A stretch of 64,000 bases of DNA. Source: Culex pipiens pallens (Eukaryota; Arthropoda; Insecta; Diptera; Culicidae). The DNA is taken from contig NC_068938.1 in the NCBI RefSeq assembly GCF_016801865.2, positions 134,258,416 to 134,322,415 of the forward strand, written 5' to 3'. Made by a program: the position numbers and the translations under genes. Shown one piece after another: positions 42,895-54,313 of this stretch. The notes beneath the pieces are model-generated. The model was given only the letters and a program-made list of their open reading frames with translations, did no database searches and had not been told where the DNA came from. Position 1 is the first letter of the stretch. Every line of letters starts with the position of its first letter.

Positions 42895-43079
42895 CACGGA
42901 GAAAAATTAGTTCTGAAAATCGTGAACAAGGAATGAAATGAAATTAGGAACCACGAACAAAGTGTTCATTTTGCATGGTACGTTTTTCAAAAACGTAACA
43001 TGGAATTTGAAAACTTTATTTGTGGTTCCTACATTCATGAACGCTTGTTCACGATTTTCGGAACTCATTTTTCTCCGTG
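42895..43079. mobile_element. Palindromic MITE (185 bp)
   Basis: CACGGAGAAAAATTAGTTCT at the left end is matched in reverse complement at the right end (AACTCATTTTTCTCCGTG) with few mismatches. The symmetry continues inward (AGGAACCACGAACAAAGTG against TTTATTTGTGGTTCCT), so nearly the whole element folds into one hairpin. CTT flanks both ends and may be a 3-bp duplication. Confidence 0.8.
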
Positions 43080-43100
43080 CTTACAAACAGTGCAAAAGTA

Positions 43101-44048
43101 GGGGAAAGTGGGGCAAGTGTAACAAGCTAAGGTAATGCTCGTAATAATCCATTAAAAACGTTCAAAAATGTATCGGATTTTTTTATAATCATCTTATTCC
43201 AGGTCTTGGCTAAGACTTAGAATAAATTTTTAAAAAATCATGTTTTTAATGTAAAAAATTGATTTTAAAATTTTTGATTTTCCGTACGTTCTACTCAACT
43301 AGTGGGGCAAGACGAACAACCCGTTGGGGCAAGAGGAACAATGCATGAAACAACATGTTAATTTGCTAACAATTCAACTGTTATCACTTAGATACATCAG
43401 ATTACAATGTATTTGAAACGTTTCTTTCATTTTTAGATTAAGTAATAATATTTTACTAAAAATTTGATCGTTTTTACGAAACAAAAATTATTACTTAGAT
43501 GATAAATACTAAATTTTCATAATATCATCATATTTTGTAGGAACATTGTTCTAAACAATTGTTTATCAGTTTTTAAGTACTTTTATGTATTTATTTCCCA
43601 ATAAAAAATATTGTTGCAGCAATTCGTAATTTTTTCCATGCTAAAAATCCATATGGTACACTTGCCCCACCTGAAAAAGATTTTTTAAAAGCTCTCAACA
43701 AAAATAACCAAAAGTTTAATCATACTTTATAATAGGTGCAAGTCATTGGTAGGGACACTAATGATCTTGGAAAAATATCATTATGATAGAATGAACCTTA
43801 AAACGAACCCTAAGCCTTATTTTGTACTTCCCAAATATTATAAGAAAACTAAGGTTTTGAAAAAAACTTCATTAAATCTTATGCCCCGTGGCGTTTACGC
43901 CATTTTGGTGGTTATGTGGTAGTAGAATCAGCTAATTGCATTGCTAACAACAATTCCTCATACTGGAAATAATCAAAATTTTAAAAATTACGACCGTACG
44001 AGCGATTGTTCCTCTTGCCCCATATGGTCGTCTTGCCCCACCTTCCCC
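43101..44048. mobile_element. TA-flanked MITE with GGGGCAAG ends (948 bp)
   Basis: Left end GGGGAAAGTGGGGCAAG and right end CTTGCCCCACCTTCCCC form a 17-bp inverted repeat with one mismatch. TA lies on each side (43099-43100, 44049-44050). Interior words GGGGCAAGACGAACAA and TTGTTCCTCTTGCCCCA repeat the theme. A truncated second copy lies at 49205-49704. No transposase is present; TA flanks suggest a Tc1/mariner-like source. Confidence 0.82.
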
Positions 44049-44139
44049 TACACTAGCGCGACCGCCAACAGGTTATGGTTATTTTGCCGAAAAAACACGT
44101 TCCTAGAACAAATTCTGTTATTGTTATTTAGGAAAAAAA

Positions 44140-45105
44140 CGTTGGTAAAATTTATAAAAAAATATACAAAACGTCGCAAGAACTAGTGCTTCGCTAGTTA
44201 CCGAATTTTCCTTTGAAGTGCTTCCAAAAACTCGAGTCGTGCTGTGTTTGTTTTTGGGACGACGGTTTTTATAAAACTTCTGTTGAAATGAAATCAATGA
44301 ACTTGACAGGTTGTTTGCTATCTTTATATTGAGCGTCTGCATCAGACCGAACTTGTTTAAGTTACGACGTTTTCCTTAATATCTCAAGTGTATGGCTCTT
44401 TTTCCCGTTTCATATTGATTGATTTTATTTGTTTTGTGATTGGAAATAATTATGCAGAGAAGTTTAAAAAAACTAAATCTTTTTTATCAGTATAAATTTG
44501 CAATAAAATTCAATTTAATTCCAATATTTTTTCAAGATATTTGAAAAAAATCAGAAGTTGTTGTGCATATGTTAAAATAAAAAAATGTTTTGTACAACTT
44601 TATTGTTTCATCACAAACAGGAAACATTTGATAGCGAAATGTTCACAAACATTTTCATTCTTCTTAAACACGTTTGTAGAATTTCAATTTGAGGGTTTTT
44701 AGATCGAAAAAAATATCTTCAGATCCTTAAAACTTAAGACCATGCTGAAAATGTTGAGTATTTTACAAATCTTGTTTGTGTTGTTCTTCCAACTTGGGCT
44801 TAGACAATCACCACTTAACATGGCGAAATCCAGTCCGCAATCCGCTAAAATCACCGTCTCCTGGCGAATCTTGTTTGTGTTGTTCGTCAACAATTTTTTT
44901 CTACATTTTAGTTTTTTTATTTGGCCAATGCAAAACATATTACAAATTGGCTTGAAATAAAGCATTTTATCTTACTTTTTTCAATTAAAGTTTATCAATT
45001 TAAACTGTGAAAATTATTTTAAATCTGGATTACTTTATCAAAACAACCAATGCGCCATAGGTTTCATATGTATATAGGACCTTTAAAAAAAAGCGAGAAA
45101 TACAC
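44140..45105. other. Repeat R5 copy and AT-rich DNA
   Basis: 44195-44400 corresponds to the R5 copy at 30640-30900. 44690-44970 holds two nearby occurrences of AATCTTGTTTGTGTTGTTC about 110 bases apart (44767 and 44877), a small internal duplication. No gene is visible. Confidence 0.45.
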
Positions 45106-45113
45106 GTGAAAAA

Positions 45114-46701
45114 TAGAGCGTCCAATTTCCCGGGGTTACAGAATTCCCGGGAAACGGGAAATTTTCAACAAATTTCCCGGGAAATCCCGGGAATTCCCGG
45201 GAAATTTTAAATTTATCAAAAATTGTTCTGATCCTAATTTTGGTTAATATTTTGCAACAAAATAGTATAAAATAGCAACTATATTGGTCAAAATAAGTGT
45301 TAGGTTCAATCATTGCTTTGGCTGCTTGTAAAAAAACATACAACTTCAAGAAAATTTATAAATTTTCTAAATATCTGTCTTTCAATTCGTTCAAAATATC
45401 AAAAAATAATGATTAGTATTTTGTATTGATAAGAAGTAGCTAGGTATAATTTTTAAACCAAAGTGTTTGGAAAGTGAGTAAAATTAATCCATGCTCCAAA
45501 ACGATATAATTGCTTAGAGAATATGATAATGAATAAAATTGATAATTTAGATTAAATGAAAAAAAAATCATGCAGCAAATGTGTTTTTCATGGCAAAACA
45601 TTGAAATGAAAAAAATAATAATAAAGAAAATATGTTTTTCATGGCAAATAATTTATCCAGAACAAATCTAACTGGTTTAATCTCATGAATAAATCGATAA
45701 GCATTGAATTTACTTTAAAAATCGGCTATTCACTTGAAATACCATTTTTATGTAATCACAACTCAAAGTTTTCAAATGTTTGGAGCGAGTATTTGAAATA
45801 TGTTTGCATTTTGTGGGAACTTTTTATAGAATACGAAGTAGTTTTTTTTAAATTAAATCTTACGCCCTTGATAGCTCTAGTGCTCTATAAATTTTCAACT
45901 TTTAACTGTAATTTCTAAAAAACACTTTAAACAAATTAACCTAATTTTTCCTGCAAAAATCCTCTTAGAGACATTTAATGATACACTCAACCCCCGGTGG
46001 TTGGTCACTTTTTCGTTTGACACTTTTTTAGTTTGTACCCCGTTGGTTGGTCAAAGTCAAACTAAAAAGTGACGAACTGTCACTTTTTACACGGCGCTCA
46101 CGTACACTATCAAAACAAACGTTTGATAGTGTGTGTGAACTCCGTGTAAAAGGGGTGTCAAACTAAAAAGTGACCCCGTTCGTTTGACAACAGTTGGTGT
46201 CAAAACACCGGGGTTTGAGTGTACCAATTCAATTTTCTTCCAATTTTGTCATGGTAAACAAAATGTAAACAAAATAAATTTTGATCTTGGGGGGAAGAGG
46301 TACCTTATTTTCAAATGATATAACACATTTTAATTGTTTATTTTCATTTCATAATATCGCAATTATTGTTGCCCAACAAATAAACAAAATCTATTCCAAG
46401 TTGTGAATGCTTCAGAAATTAATATCATCTGAAATAAATCTTGACATGAAATTTTCAGACGAACTGATAAGTTCAATAAGAACAGAAAATTGAATTTGAT
46501 AAAATAATATTTAGTGCTTTCATTATTTATTTTAAAGTTTCAAAAATGTACCAAAAAGTTAAGAAAATTTTTACTTCCGCTTGAATTTCGGGAATTCCCG
46601 GGAAATTTAGAAATTTCCCGGGAAACGGGAAATATTTTTTTTCGGGAAATCCCGGGAATTCCCGGGAAATTTTTTCCCGGGACGGGAAATTGGACGCTCT
46701 A
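45114..46701 (+). mobile_element. hAT-like element A (1588 bp)
   Basis: TAGAGCGTCCAATTTCCCGG at the left end and its counterpart ATTGGACGCTCTA at the right end. GTGAAAAA is duplicated exactly at 45106-45113 and 46702-46709. CCCGGG-rich subterminal blocks at 45120-45215 and 46585-46690 differ from each other, which defines two distinguishable ends. A TA-flanked MITE (45984-46221) is inserted inside. The interior is homologous in opposite orientation to element B. Confidence 0.9.
45984..46221. mobile_element. TA-flanked MITE nested in element A (238 bp)
   Basis: Ends CACTCAACCCCCGGTGG and CACCGGGGTTTGAGTG are inverted, with TA on both sides (45982-45983, 46222-46223). Internal GTTTGACAC / GTGTCAAAC and AGTTTGTACCCCGTTGG words make the element largely palindromic. 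The corresponding position of element B appears uninterrupted. A degraded relative is at 20818-20938. Confidence 0.85.
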
Positions 46702-46776
46702 GTGAAAAACAAATGATCATGTAGGTTTGTTAGGCAAAAAAAAAATGTTTACTTTGGTTAAAACTCGCCCACAATG

Positions 46777-48262
46777 TAGAGCGTCCAATTTCCCGTCCCG
46801 GGAAAAAAATTCCCGGGAATTCCCGGGATTTCCCGAAAAAAAATATTTCCCGTTTCCCGGGAAATTTGTAAATTTCCCGGGAATTCCCGAAATTCATGCG
46901 GAAGCATTAGAGCGTCCAATTTCCCGTCCCGGGAAAAAATTTCCCGGGATTTCCCGAAAAAAAATATTTCCCGTTTCCCGGGAAATTTGTAAATTTCCCG
47001 GCAATTCCCGAAATTCAAGCGGAAGTATACATTTTCTTAAATTTTTGGAACCATTTTTTGAAAATGCTCTGATAAAATAATGAATCAACAAACTCAACAT
47101 GATTTTGTTCAATGAAATGTATTGTTTGGCTTATATATAATTAATCAGATTATCAGAAATTATGATATCAGAATTATTCCTGATCATATCAATTTTTGAA
47201 GCAACTGGGAATTGATCTCGCTTAGTGAGTATTAAATTATTACAATTAGTTAGGCTTTTAACAGATTGATGTTATTTCATTTAAACAATATTAACTCCTT
47301 ACCTCCAAATTCAAATTGAGATTTTTTTACGATTTTGTTTACCATGATCAAATGAGATGAAAATCGAATTTGTGCGAAAAGAATTAATTCATTTGGTTGA
47401 ATACCTAGTACTAAACAAATTACAGTTTGAAGTAAAAGAATTATGGAGCACTGGTGCAACTCCAGGTGTTAGAGAGTTAGATGTGAAAAAATAGAAGACT
47501 TTTTGTGGAATGAAGTTAATTTATCGTATAATTTAAATCATGTTGCATAATAATACAACAAAAAAAAAACATTGAAAAATTACTTTCTATTGTTTGTTCT
47601 CAAAAAATGCAAAAATGTATTCAAAGCTTGCTTCAAATATTTGAAAACATTGGGTTGTTTGGAGTAAAACCAACACTAAAAAGCTTTACCATTTGTTATA
47701 TCTTGACAGATACATATTTCGTCTACTACTTGCAGACTTCATCAGTGTTCTGTTCTCGACTAAGAACTAAGACTAAGACTCGAGAACAGAACACTAATGA
47801 AGTCTGCAAGTAGTAAACGAAATACGTATCTGTCAAGATATTAAAAATATATAGCGGAATTAGAAGGAACAACTCGTCTCTTTGAATTCATAGTAATGCA
47901 TTCTGCTAAAACGCTCAACCAAACCACAAGAAATTTTATGATTGTGGATTATGGATTCATTTTACTCACAGTTTAAACACATTGATAAAAAATATATCTT
48001 ATCAAAAACTACCAATATACATTTTCTTGTAGTTGAATGATTTTTTACATGCAGTCAAGCTGTTAATTGATTTTCACACTTATTTAAAACATAAATGTTG
48101 ATGTCCTATACAATTTTGTTGCATAATATTAATTAAAACCAAAATCATAACAATTTTCAATAAATTTAAAATTTCCCGGGAATTCCCGGGATTTCCCGGG
48201 AAATTGGCTGAAAATTTCCCGTTTCCCGGGAAATTCGTAACCCCGGGAAATTGGACGCTCTA
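46777..48262 (-). mobile_element. hAT-like element B (1486 bp), opposite orientation to A
   Basis: CCACAATG is duplicated exactly at 46769-46776 and 48263-48270. The left end starts TAGAGCGTCC at 46777, and the same end occurs again at 46911, a 134-bp tandem duplication of the terminal CCCGGG-rich block. The right end (48160-48262) matches the left end of A over more than 100 bases, so B is inverted relative to A. Only 67 bases of unduplicated host DNA separate the two elements. A 62-bp-arm hairpin lies inside. Confidence 0.9.
47698..47841. repeat. Hairpin with about 62-bp arms, 20-base loop
   Basis: The arms 47698-47759 and 47780-47841 are reverse complements with a few mismatches (ATATCTTGACAGATAC against GTATCTGTCAAGATAT). 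The loop is made of CTAAGA repeats. It sits inside element B and may be a separate MITE-type insertion. Confidence 0.88.
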
Positions 48263-48270
48263 CCACAATG

Positions 48271-49200
48271 CATATACAAATTTCTAATTCTGCCATTGAT
48301 TCAACCTTTAACAATTTTTTTTAAGATTTTACCACAATGACAACAAAAAATACTCCTTATTTTTGATTTTGCATTTATCGGCATTTTTCAAGTTCATTTG
48401 ACAATGATTGAAAAATTTTACTTTTTCATTGAGCTAACTTTGTAAAATACACCAAAAGCTCCAATGTTCAAAGTGTACTTAATTATGCGAGACTTATTTA
48501 CGTCGAGCCCAATTTACAATAAAAATCGAGTTTATGTCGCCCCACCCTCAATATTGATCTAAAACCCAGAGGGCAATTTTTTTTCCAATTTTTCAAAAAA
48601 AATTTGAAAATAGAAGTCTAATCAACTAAAAACAATTTTAAACGCATTTTAAGCATTAATAATTATGTATTTTTTCATAAATATTTGTGTAATTCCAATT
48701 CACAGCACCGCTAAAAAAAAATCTATGGCATACAAAAAAAAAGTTCAATGCTTACATAATTTGAAAACTCATGATTGCAACACATGTGGACAGTTGTATC
48801 ATACATTTAAAACACATTTTCATTCATATGTTGATTTTAATATTTTTTGCTAAATTTTCAATAAAATAAAATGCCTGGCACATGCAAACAAATAAAAAAT
48901 GAAATAACAAGCCAAAGCTAAATAGAAAAAGTGTTTTAAAATAATTCAGTTGTTTTGCAATCATTAGTTTTAAAACAAATAGGATTTTTTTCATAAAATT
49001 ATTTTATTGAGTCTTTTTCGGTACAGTTTATAACCGAGTTGGCTTTTGTTATAACATTTTTCTGTAAGTTAAGAGTAATTACAAAGGATCTTGTGTGTAA
49101 TTGTATGTTGGAAGAGAAAACATGTAGGATTAAACGAAGACAACAATTTTAGCTTGTTTTGCACCATAAAATTTGATTTTAAAATTATTGATTTTCAGTA
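48271..49200. other. AT-rich DNA with repeat fragments
   Basis: 48605-48665 resembles the start of the window (1-70). Otherwise there is AT-rich sequence without a supported gene or structure. Confidence 0.4.
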
Positions 49201-49204
49201 CATT

Positions 49205-49704
49205 CTACTTAACCAGAGGGGTAAGACGAACAATCCGTTGGGGCAAAAGAATCAATGCATAACAGCATGTTGATTTGCTATATATATAAATGGTAAATTT
49301 TCATATTTTCACTTTATTTTGTAGGGGCAACTTTCTTTTACCATTTTTAACAGTTTTGTTTTTTTTTATTTATTTATTTCCCAATAAGAGATGTTGTTGC
49401 AGCAATTCGTTATTTTTTCCTTACTTAAAATCCATATGGTACACTTGCCCCACCTGAACATGGTTTGTTAAAGCACTCAACAAAAATAACAAAATGATAA
49501 ATCATACTTTATAATTATTGCAAATCATTGGTAGGGATAATTTTAGTCTAGGAAAAATGGCATTTTGATAAAATGACTTTAAAAACGAACCCTAAGCCTT
49601 ATTTAAAACTTCCTCATACTGGAAATATCAAATTGTAAAAATAACGATCGTACGAGCGATTGTTCCTCTTGCCCCATATGGTCGTCTAGCCCCACTTTCC
49701 TTTA
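49205..49704. repeat. Truncated GGGGCAAG-type MITE
   Basis: Corresponds to the right two-thirds of 43101-44048: GGGGTAAGACGAACAATCCG, CCATATGGTACACTTGCCCC and the end GCCCCACTTTCCTTTA. The left terminus is missing or decayed. Confidence 0.7.
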
Positions 49705-49713
49705 TGCCATTTT

Positions 49714-50139
49714 ATGCAGCATTTCTTGTTTGTGGGTGTAGTTAGAGAGACCCATTTCGGGTATTGCTTTAATCCTTGGATTTTTGTGAGATCCGCCCTT
49801 CAAGGGGCGTTTCCAATCAAAGACTTATTTCATGGGATTCCATATGAATTTATTAAAGGAACCAATAAGACATATGTATGCACCCTGCTCACTCCAACAA
49901 AATTGCAACATATTGCTTCACCTTGCGCAAATCCAACGCCAAATTCCAACAGGACAAGACACGTTCCCAACAGCACGTTCCACTCCACTAATCCGGATCT
50001 TGCCAAACAAGAACCTCGCTTCTTTTTCCAACAGGAAACACCTTTCAAACCCGAGAATAAGCCTCCTTTTAATTCTTGCCTTTTCAATCGCGCAATGAAT
50101 ACCGCGACTCAGACTATCGACCTCAGCAATGGTGAATAA
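49714..50139 (+). CDS. Hypothetical ORF (141 codons), weakly supported
   Basis: Opens at an ATG and is one of the longer frames outside transposons. It has balanced composition after codon 30: a Pro/Asn/Thr-rich middle, then QEPRFFFQQETPFKPENK. No domain, membrane segment or homologue is recognised. It begins directly after the MITE fragment and ends where a second ATG-opened frame (50129-50431, 100 codons, Lys/Arg/Glu-rich C-terminal half) overlaps it. It could be chance in a transcribed 5' leader region. Confidence 0.18.
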   Translation: MQHFLFVGVVRETHFGYCFNPWIFVRSALQGAFPIKDLFHGIPYEFIKGTNKTYVCTLLTPTKLQHIASPCANPTPNSNRTRHVPNSTFHSTNPDLAKQEPRFFFQQETPFKPENKPPFNSCLFNRAMNTATQTIDLSNGE

Positions 50140-51400
50140 CGACGAACAACGACGTCTAACCGGTCCAGACTCGAAGGTTGACTGGCTTAACCGCTCAACG
50201 TTCCCTGGTATTGGTGAGAGATCAGCCTCCACCTTTTACGGCTCCGGCAAATTGCGTGAGCGATCCGAACGCGTGTGTAAAGAATGCAACATCAAAGAGG
50301 AACAGAGGAAAAACAGAGGACTCGAAAACTGGAAGTTGTGTTTGTGTCTTGAAATTCGTGTTTTTGGTCGAAAGAGAAAAAGACCACGCGAAAAGTGGAA
50401 GCAAAGCAAAAATGAATATGAATGTGTGTGAGAGAGAAATGAATTGTTTTTTCCTCTCTTTTCTTTTCAGCAAATTTGTACGAGAGATCGACGAAAGAAT
50501 CGTGAACTCTCAGCGAATTTTTCTCCGATGAAATTCACGAGTTCTTCAATCAATTAAATTCCTGATTGGGGCACCCTGGTGTACATGTATGAGGTGGTGT
50601 GTGTAACCACTCGTTGAAGGCGCCTACGGGAAGAGAAATAAATAAATTCAAGTGAAATTGGGGCCCACAAAGTGTGAGGAAGAGTGGAGGGGAAAAATAA
50701 ATTTGATTAAATTGATTGAAAAAAATCGCTCGGAATTAAGTCGAGCGCGATTCTCGTTGCAGTGCCAAAGGTGTGTGAGTGTGAGTGGGGCTCAGGCTCT
50801 GCGTGAAATGGCTCATTGAAGCCTGCAGCGTTGGTTGTTTTTTTGTGGGGCTGTATGTGTGAAGCGTGTACGGAAAGCAAAAGTTCAGCCTGTTTGAACT
50901 TGTTGGAGCCTGTTTGCTTGCTCGCTCCCCCAAAAAAGGCAATGTAAATCATCAATCTGTTCCCGTAGTGTTTGTGAAATTGGAGGCAGCAAAAAAAGAA
51001 GAAGAATAACCTAAGCCTAAAGCAAAAAAAGAAAAAAAAAAAAAAGAATTGTGTGTGTTTGTGATTGTGCAAAAAATAGTACCAATCCGACGCAAATTTA
51101 GCGAGAAAAGAGAAGTAAAAGGGAAGATAACCCAGCTGCACCCGACATCAATCAGCTGTCAGGCCAGAGTAGAGCAGGAAAAAGCAGAGCAGATTCATCT
51201 GAATTGGATTAACGGCAGCATCGGCAGAAGGCAGCGGCACATACGAGCACACATACACATACACAGCGCAGCGGCTCCGCCAGACATAGAGAAGAAGAAA
51301 AACAAAAAAAAAGTATAAAGGAAAAAAAAGGGCGGCGGCGACGTTGTTTGTGTACGTGCGTGACTGCCTCAACATCCTGCGAGTTATTTTGAAGGTTAGC
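50140..51400 (+). promoter_or_regulatory. Promoter-like / 5' noncoding exon region
   Basis: Rich in GTGTGTGAGAGAG, GGAAGAGAAATAAATAAA and AGAAGAAG words, with a long A-rich tract near 51025. GC rises at 51140-51360 (GCAGCGGCTCCGCC, GGGCGGCGGCGACG). A possible splice donor AAG|GTTAGC lies at about 51393. This resembles insect 5' leader exons of long genes. No protein is encoded convincingly. Together with 40570-42050 it could be an alternative first exon of one plus-strand gene, which is inference. Confidence 0.3.
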
Positions 51401-51566
51401 ATCGATTAATGGGAATATTTCATTTTAATCAATTTTCATATTCTCTCAAATATTTGCTGATCAAAATAAATCTTTTTGTCAAACTGACGTGTCCGTAAGA
51501 TAACAGATTTCTCTTTGTAAGCGGATGGTGATGGGTTCGATCAATGTTTCTTTGTTTCCATTAATA

Positions 51567-51747
51567 CACGGATACAAATCCTGTGAGCTAATCCAGTAAC
51601 TCTATGTAAATTTGTATTTGTATTTGTAAACATTTAAATGTTTCAAAATTCATTTGAAAAAAACTGTTGACAATTTTGGAAACGTGTCAATGTTTACAAA
51701 TTCGACAATATAGAGTTACCGTATAGCTTACAGGATTTCTATCCGTG
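51567..51747. mobile_element. TA-flanked MITE (181 bp)
   Basis: CACGGATACAAATCCTGTGA at the left end matches the reverse complement of the right end (ACAGGATTTCTATCCGTG), and the match continues through a GTAACTCTAT word on each side for nearly 40 bases. TA lies outside at 51565-51566 and 51748-51749. No coding capacity. Confidence 0.85.
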
Positions 51748-51839
51748 TATGGTTAAAGATTATTTGATCAGGGATCGTCAACGATGACGATAATGATATC
51801 TTTATTTTTGAAACAATTACAATAATGTTTCAGTCATTT

Positions 51840-52060
51840 AACGGTGCACATCAACCAGAGCTTATTCACCCAGATTTTTGTTACAGACATTTTAGTATTT
51901 TCAAAACTACGGGAACTGTCGATATGATTCTTCAAAGTTATTTACAACAAAGATGAACTATTTTCATATTCTGATTCTTACAGGATTGGGTCCGTAAATT
52001 TGACCAATTTGGAATGAAAAGACAAGACAAAAGACCTTGGTTGCTGTGCACTTTAACAAT
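51840..52060. repeat. Repeat R4, unoccupied copy
   Basis: Aligns with 29815-29890 plus 30355-30540 and shows the sequence GACATTTTAGTATTTTCAAA where the other copy has a SINE, serving as its empty-site reference. Confidence 0.75.
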
Positions 52061-53464
52061 TAAATTTTTTTCAGTGATAACGTTATCGACGTAAGGTCCT
52101 CCATCGAAGTAAAAAAAAAATATTGCAAAAATGAGTTTTGAAATCAAACTTTTCATCCTTTTGCAATTAAAAAAAGCTAGTAAATTTCAAAATACATTCG
52201 TTGCGTACCTTCTCATTACAAACGATAGAAAACGATGCCAAATTTTGCCGGAAATTTAAATCAAGTTGCGATCATTTTACAAAAAATCAACTTCATAATA
52301 GCTGTTCATCAGCACATTCTTTTAAAGCTTGAAACTTAAAAAACACTGTCTTATGTTTCACAGGAAATACTTGAATGTGTGTTTAAGTAATCAAGCTTGG
52401 AGTATTTTTTTAAATTTCCAGAAATTTATTTTCTGTTTAATTTCGCTAAGTGTAGCAGTTGCAAATAATTTTCAAAGTTTCGAAATCTGCCCGAAAAAAT
52501 CAATAGAATTTTTTTTCAAAATTTTTCTCAATTTTTATGGAAATCAAAGTTAAAGTTTCGCAAGTTTTTGTTTTTTTTTTTAAATCACGCTTTTCAAAAA
52601 TTGTGGAATCCTTTTATATTATTTGATTGCACTTTTAATTTGCACCGTTTTCATGTTTTCAAAAATGTTTTTTTTTCTTAGTATGTTGCTTTTTTAACAG
52701 TAGAAGTCATGACCATCTATAAAAAAATTGTTTAGAAAAGATCAGAAAATTTCCTGTAAATTTGCTGCAAAGACATTGAAATTGCTGAGATAATGCCCCT
52801 GAAAGAGGAGTAAACAAGTGTGAAGTTTTTGAGAGACGATAAATTTTCAAATAAACCCTGGCCTCTAAAAATAGTCAAAAACTCTCAACTTTAAACATGA
52901 GTTCAGCGACCCAATAAAAGTCAAATTTGAGTGGTTGATTGAATGTTACTGTTTGCTATACAGTCGTACCGAACAGTTACATTATTTAATGAATTTATTG
53001 AACATTCCAACACTGCCATATTGGCCGCTATCTTAAATAGCAAATTTGAAAATCACTTTAGAGCATTCCGAGGTCATGTTTGAGCTCAACGACCCAACAT
53101 ATTTTTGTTTTTCGACTTTCCGAAGATTTGTTTTTTTTTTAAGACGGATCGAGTCTGAACTGTAGTAATTTTCAGTGCTCTACAGATTGAACACTGTGAT
53201 TTCTTATTAAATCTTTAAAATATTGTGTCCAGTGAAAAAAAAAACGTTTTTTTTATGTCAACAGAATAAAATTTCCGTAAAGCAACCATCTATAAGAATA
53301 TTAGAATTGGTCTCATACGCAAAACAGAGTACATATAATTATGATTATTTAAGCCTTCTTGTTATTCTTTTAATATTTTATTTTTAGTTAGCAAAACTTT
53401 GGTGAAAAAATCTCTCCTAAACTTCCAAAAAGAACATTAATCAGAAAACGATTTTTAAGTGAGT
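52061..53464. other. AT-rich intergenic or intronic DNA
   Basis: No gene, RNA or clear repeat structure is supported. Long A and T runs predominate. Confidence 0.4.
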
Positions 53465-53735
53465 GTAGGACAAAAATAACGTACACCAAGAACTAGGCAT
53501 CGGCATACGAGAGGATAAAGAGCATGATTCGGTAGTAAAATGGCACTGTGAACGGACGGAGAGGATAAATCCCGAAATTACCGAGAGTACTTTACTCGTG
53601 GGTTCATTTTCCAATAAATCACCCTACAAAAAAAGTGTCGACACCGAGATTCAAACCCGAGACCTTCGGCATATTGAACTGCGCCTTTGCCGTATCGGCG
53701 CCACGGTTCGTTGATTAAGCGCACAGAAAAAAAAA
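53465..53735 (-). mobile_element. tRNA-related SINE-like element, minus strand
   Basis: Read on the minus strand, 53712-53637 contains a tRNA-like head with the B box GGGTTTGAATCTC and GGCGCCGATACGGC. A unique tail (53630-53470) follows, carrying GGATTTATCCTCTCCG. No target duplication was recognised and no second copy is in this window, so SINE status rests on the tRNA-like head only. Confidence 0.5.
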
Positions 53736-54313
53736 TCATGGTAATATTACATCTGGAAAGTGGTACATCTTTTAGGTCATAAAAAATATGTAATTTTACC
53801 TCTAAAAATGTGTAATTTTACCACTTTTTTGGTGTAATGTCGCTTTTTCAGTTTAAATTGAGGTAAAATTACATCATAAAAGAGGTTATATTCAATCATC
53901 CAAAATTACAGCTTCCAAATTCACACGATTTTTTATTGTGTGGTGGCCATTTGTTCATATAAACCACTCAATGGGATGAACTATTTTAATAAACGAATGA
54001 ACACGATTTGTTGTTGTTGTAGTGCGAGAGGTCTTTACTCTCGCCAAATAGTACACAGTAAAAAAATATGTGTAAGATCGCATGCAAAAGCATGCACATC
54101 ACCTTTGTGAGCAAAAGCATGTAATATTGTATGAGAAAACGTGTACACAAAAAGCGTGTACAAAAGAAAAATAAATAAATTTTGCTCATCCCAAAAATAA
54201 CATCAATCTGGTGAGAGTCATATCCAGATTACCAAATCCGCGCCCCAACCATCAACACCGATGTAGCTGTTCGTTCCTCATACATCGTATACAAATAATT
54301 CTGTATTCTGTGA
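53736..54313. repeat. Possible short TIR element and flank
   Basis: 53722-53941 has weakly inverted ends (CACAGAAAAAAAAATC / GATTTTTTATTGTGTG) and internal TGTAATTTTACC words in both orientations. 53990-54190 is AT-rich and repetitive (AAAAGCATG...). Boundaries are uncertain. Confidence 0.4.

Noticed and set aside
46560..47030. Inner pair of CCCGGG blocks as an inserted element nested in one 45.1-48.3 kb element
   Set aside because: Their ends face the wrong way for a nested element; the two exact 8-bp duplications show two adjacent insertions instead.
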